Below, in pieces: positions 5,863 through 7,099 of a DNA stretch of 7,099 nt. The translations under genes and the position numbers were made by a program. Source of the stretch: Bacillota bacterium (GTDB taxonomy: Bacteria; Bacillota; Bacilli; Bacillales_B; DSM-18226); assembly GCA_021821235.1 (NCBI GenBank), contig JAKACS010000157.1, positions 1 through 7,099 on the forward strand, given 5' to 3'. The notes below the pieces were generated by a model. That model saw nothing but the letters and a program-made list of their open reading frames with translations, had not been told where the DNA came from and did not search any database. Position 1 is the stretch's first letter. Every line of letters starts with the position of its first letter.

Positions 5863-6249
5863 TTATTTTTGATATAGTTCAATTGGCAGACCGTCGGGAT
5901 CAGCAAAAAATGTGAACTTCTTGTCAGTGAAAGGATCGATCCGAATGGGCTCCACTTCAATTCCGTGCTGTGCCACATATTCTGCTGCTTCTTCTATGGC
6001 ATCCACCTCAAATGCAAGATGGCGCAGTCCGGCCGCCTCGGGAAAACTTGGCCGCTTTGGCGGGTTTGGAAACGAAAATAGTTCAATTTGATATTCCCCG
6101 TTTACTTCCAAATCAAGTTTGTACGAATCCCGCTCTTTGCGGTAGACTTCACGAACAGGCTTCAACCCTAGTATTCGTATATAAAAATCTTTGGATTTTT
6201 CATAGTCCGATGCAATAATGGCAATATGATGAATACGATTTAATTTCAT
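5863..6249 (-). CDS. gloA2: VOC family metalloprotein, YaeR/SMU.1112c (GloA2) type
   Basis: The 128-residue protein has two paired beta-alpha-beta-beta-beta units of the glyoxalase/dioxygenase (VOC) fold. The four expected metal ligands are visible: His8 in IHHIAI, Glu56 in QIELFSF, His77 in LRHLAFEV, and Glu124 in PIELYQ. Signature stretches such as ELFSFPNPP and FTFFADPDGLPIELY match the E. coli YaeR group strongly, whose physiological substrate is not established; a glyoxalase I-like lyase activity is only suggested by fold. The ATG has GAGGG (6260-6256) with a 6-base gap. It sits 37 bases after the 62-aa gene and 64 bases before the EAL gene with no terminator on either side, so it is probably cotranscribed from the riboswitch 2 promoter. 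Why it travels with a c-di-GMP enzyme is not evident. Confidence 0.88.
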   Translation of the reverse strand: MKLNRIHHIAIIASDYEKSKDFYIRILGLKPVREVYRKERDSYKLDLEVNGEYQIELFSFPNPPKRPSFPEAAGLRHLAFEVDAIEEAAEYVAQHGIEVEPIRIDPFTDKKFTFFADPDGLPIELYQK

Positions 6250-6286
6250 AGATAACCCTCATTTTATTCGTAAATAGTCTTTAGAT

Positions 6287-6475
6287 TCAATCGGCGATTG
6301 CCTGCAGTTTTGAAAACAACTCGAGCACTTTACTGTGATGGTATAACGCTTTGACTTTCCATTTCATTTTCATTTTCAAATCAGCCCTGCTACAATCGTT
6401 CATCAGCCGTTCATTGTAATGTTGCAGACCTAAATGCCAATAATATTCTACTGTAAACACTTGTTTTTTCAACAC
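6287..6475 (-). CDS. 62-aa basic protein of unknown family, first gene after riboswitch 2
   Basis: The start is GTG at 6475, or TTG at 6472 (61 aa). A perfect AGGAGG (6487-6482) sits 6 or 9 bases upstream respectively, and the frame ends in TGA at 6287. The open frame continues up to an ATG at 6589, but that part lies inside the riboswitch and has no SD, so it is excluded. The product is soluble-looking, rich in Lys, His, Tyr and Trp, with YYWHLGLQHYNERLMND (11-27) and a strongly basic KMKMKWKVK (34-42), probably helical throughout; there is no membrane segment, no Cys pair and no recognised domain. I do not recognise it. Its position directly behind a c-di-GMP riboswitch and ahead of VOC and EAL genes makes an adaptor or regulator of c-di-GMP output conceivable, but that is speculation. 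Confidence 0.75.
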   Translation of the reverse strand: MLKKQVFTVEYYWHLGLQHYNERLMNDCSRADLKMKMKWKVKALYHHSKVLELFSKLQAIAD

Positions 6476-6481
6476 AAAATT

Positions 6482-6503
6482 CCTCCTTTTGCTTTTAGAG
6501 CAA
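6482..6503 (-). promoter_or_regulatory. Ribosome binding site with adjacent hairpin (candidate expression platform of riboswitch 2)
   Basis: Reading the minus strand, TTGCT (6503-6499) and AGCAA (6493-6489) form a 5-bp hairpin with a 5-base loop, 1 base before AGGAGG (6487-6482). The same TTGCT occurs as the 3' closing strand of the riboswitch (6530-6526), so the AGCAA next to the SD has two possible partners. There is no T run, which argues for control of ribosome access and not termination. Confidence 0.4.
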
Positions 6504-6525
6504 TCGATTTTCGGAGTCCGTATAT

Positions 6526-6599
6526 AGCAACTGGCTGGCATAATCGAAACAGATGGTAGCCCCTTAAGTTTTGCGTCACTATTTTTCAATAGTTTTGCC
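6526..6599 (-). promoter_or_regulatory. Cyclic-di-GMP class I (GEMM-I) riboswitch 2
   Basis: On the minus strand the GEMM-I elements occur in order: GGCAA (6599-6595); a 6-bp hairpin ACTATT/AATAGT (6593-6588 with 6583-6578) capped by a canonical GAAA tetraloop; the hallmark GACGCAAA (6577-6570); the AAGGGGC segment; a variable second arm; and the closing GCCAGCCAGTTGC. GGCAA pairs with TTGCT (6530-6526) with one terminal G-U. The spacing is the same 74 bases as riboswitch 1. The aligned Vc2 G20 position is G, predicting c-di-GMP. The gene's ribosome binding site is 38 bases downstream with no terminator between. It would control the 62-aa, VOC and EAL genes together. Confidence 0.88.
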
Positions 6600-6629
6600 T
6601 TTTCTTACGAAGTTTGTGTTATTAAATTC

Positions 6630-6658
6630 AGTATAGTAGACCATAATTAACATGTAAA
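6630..6658 (-). promoter_or_regulatory. Sigma-A promoter of the riboswitch 2 operon
   Basis: On the minus strand TTTACA (6658-6653) and TATACT (6635-6630) are each 5/6 matches with a 17-base spacer. The start would be near 6623, 24 bases before the riboswitch. The rest of the intergenic region up to 6778 is AT-rich and must hold the VanZ promoter. TTGACT (6704-6709) is a fair -35 there, but it lacks a good -10 at the right distance, so none is annotated. Confidence 0.75.
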
Positions 6659-6778
6659 GGGTATTTTTACCTGTTATAAACTGTATAATCATCGTGATTT
6701 TCATTGACTTTTTTCGACAGTCTTTTTAAACGTTTTTTACTAGAATAGAGGATAAATTGCGATTGTTAGGAGTGTAAA

Positions 6779-7099
6779 ATGGAACAACATCCCATTCCAG
6801 TTACAAGAAGGTCATTCAAAAGGAAGTCCTTTTCACTAGTTAAGCTGATGCTCGTTATTTTATGGGGTCTTTTTTTATTGTTAAATACGTGGACGAAAAG
6901 CCTGGAACAGTTCATTGATTTTCAATCAATTAGCTTTCAATGGAATCCCCATCCGAATTTTGCCGGCTTTTTTTACTTAGGTGATTTTACGTTGATTCAT
7001 GAAGATTTTGTTGCCGTCAAATTAGGGCATTTTATCGGATTTGCTCTCTTTGATTTGCTTGTTTACGGGCTTTTGAAAAATCACAAAAGGTCTGTCGTG
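6779..7099 (+). CDS. VanZ family membrane protein (partial, runs off the right edge)
   Basis: The ATG has AGGAG (6768-6772) 6 bases upstream and 107 codons are present before the window ends. After a basic N-terminus (RRSFKRKS) comes a membrane helix at about 22-38 (MLVILWGLFLLLNT), an extracellular loop, and the VanZ-like KLGHFIGFALFDLLVYGLL at about 81-99, with the characteristic Lys-x-x-His at a helix start. The founding VanZ raises teicoplanin resistance by an unknown mechanism, but most bacillar relatives have no known drug phenotype. It is divergent from the riboswitch 2 operon. The family call rests on one motif and topology; the C-terminal half is unseen. Confidence 0.7.
   Translation, partial: MEQHPIPVTRRSFKRKSFSLVKLMLVILWGLFLLLNTWTKSLEQFIDFQSISFQWNPHPNFAGFFYLGDFTLIHEDFVAVKLGHFIGFALFDLLVYGLLKNHKRSVV

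Noticed and set aside
5799..5978. N-terminal extension of the EAL frame
   Set aside because: It would overlap the VOC gene by 116 bases and has no SD; the internal ATG at 5798 has GAGGGG upstream and gives a normal EAL domain start.
5139..6218. Plus-strand open frames at 5139-5432, 5606-5833 and 5970-6218, and the minus-strand frame 4879-5145
   Set aside because: All are opposite intact EAL, VOC or hydrolase genes and carry no recognisable features.
6261..6290. TTGAAT-N18-TAAAAT as a separate promoter for the VOC gene
   Set aside because: Its start site would fall beyond the VOC ribosome binding site, so the mRNA would lack its SD.
6288..6313. TCAA-N14-GCCGATTG on the minus strand as a second sigma-D promoter before the VOC gene
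   Set aside because: The -10 matches only 6 of 8 bases and lies inside the 3' end of the 62-aa gene; too weak to annotate, though worth checking if 5' ends are mapped.
6476..6589. N-terminal extension of the 62-aa frame to an ATG at 6589
   Set aside because: The extension is encoded by the riboswitch itself and lacks an SD, whereas AGGAGG sits just before GTG 6475.

Overview
This window looks like chromosomal DNA of a spore-former-type Firmicute, most likely Bacillaceae. The signs are AT-rich intergenic DNA, strong AGGAGG-type ribosome binding sites, consensus sigma-A promoters, a near-consensus sigma-D (flagellar/motility) promoter, a TagU-type LCP protein, and rho-independent terminators with T runs. 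No species is claimed. There is no tRNA, rRNA, CRISPR array, insertion sequence or prophage.

Layout. Left part (1-2275): a short coding tail enters from the left edge (+). A family 2 glycosyltransferase (- strand, GTG start) follows, then a divergent tagU-like LCP ligase (+) with its own terminator. This is a cell-surface glycopolymer neighbourhood. Middle (2278-3878): a YifB/ComM-type Mg-chelatase-like AAA+ ATPase (-) is driven by an exact-consensus sigma-A promoter. Back to back with it, on the + strand, a sigma-D-type promoter reads into a class I cyclic-di-GMP (GEMM-I) riboswitch. The riboswitch is followed by a 45-aa single-pass membrane protein and a very strong terminator. Then comes a secreted or membrane-anchored SGNH/GDSL hydrolase (+). 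Right part (5103-6658, - strand): a sigma-A promoter and a second GEMM-I riboswitch precede three closely spaced genes with no visible terminator between them. These encode a 62-aa protein of unknown family, a YaeR/GloA2-type VOC metalloprotein, and a stand-alone EAL-domain protein that keeps all recognised catalytic residues. Divergent from this, a VanZ-family membrane protein (+) runs off the right edge.

How it fits together. The coherent theme of 3.9-6.7 kb is cyclic-di-GMP. Two GEMM-I riboswitches lie about 2.6 kb apart on opposite strands. One sits behind a motility sigma factor promoter and controls a tiny membrane protein. The other heads an operon whose last gene is a putative c-di-GMP phosphodiesterase, so that operon could form a feedback loop in which the second messenger controls its own degradation. 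The small proteins downstream of the two riboswitches have no function I can recognise and are the most interesting targets here. Statements about ligand, regulation and feedback are inferred from RNA motifs and gene order; no homology search or folding program was run.
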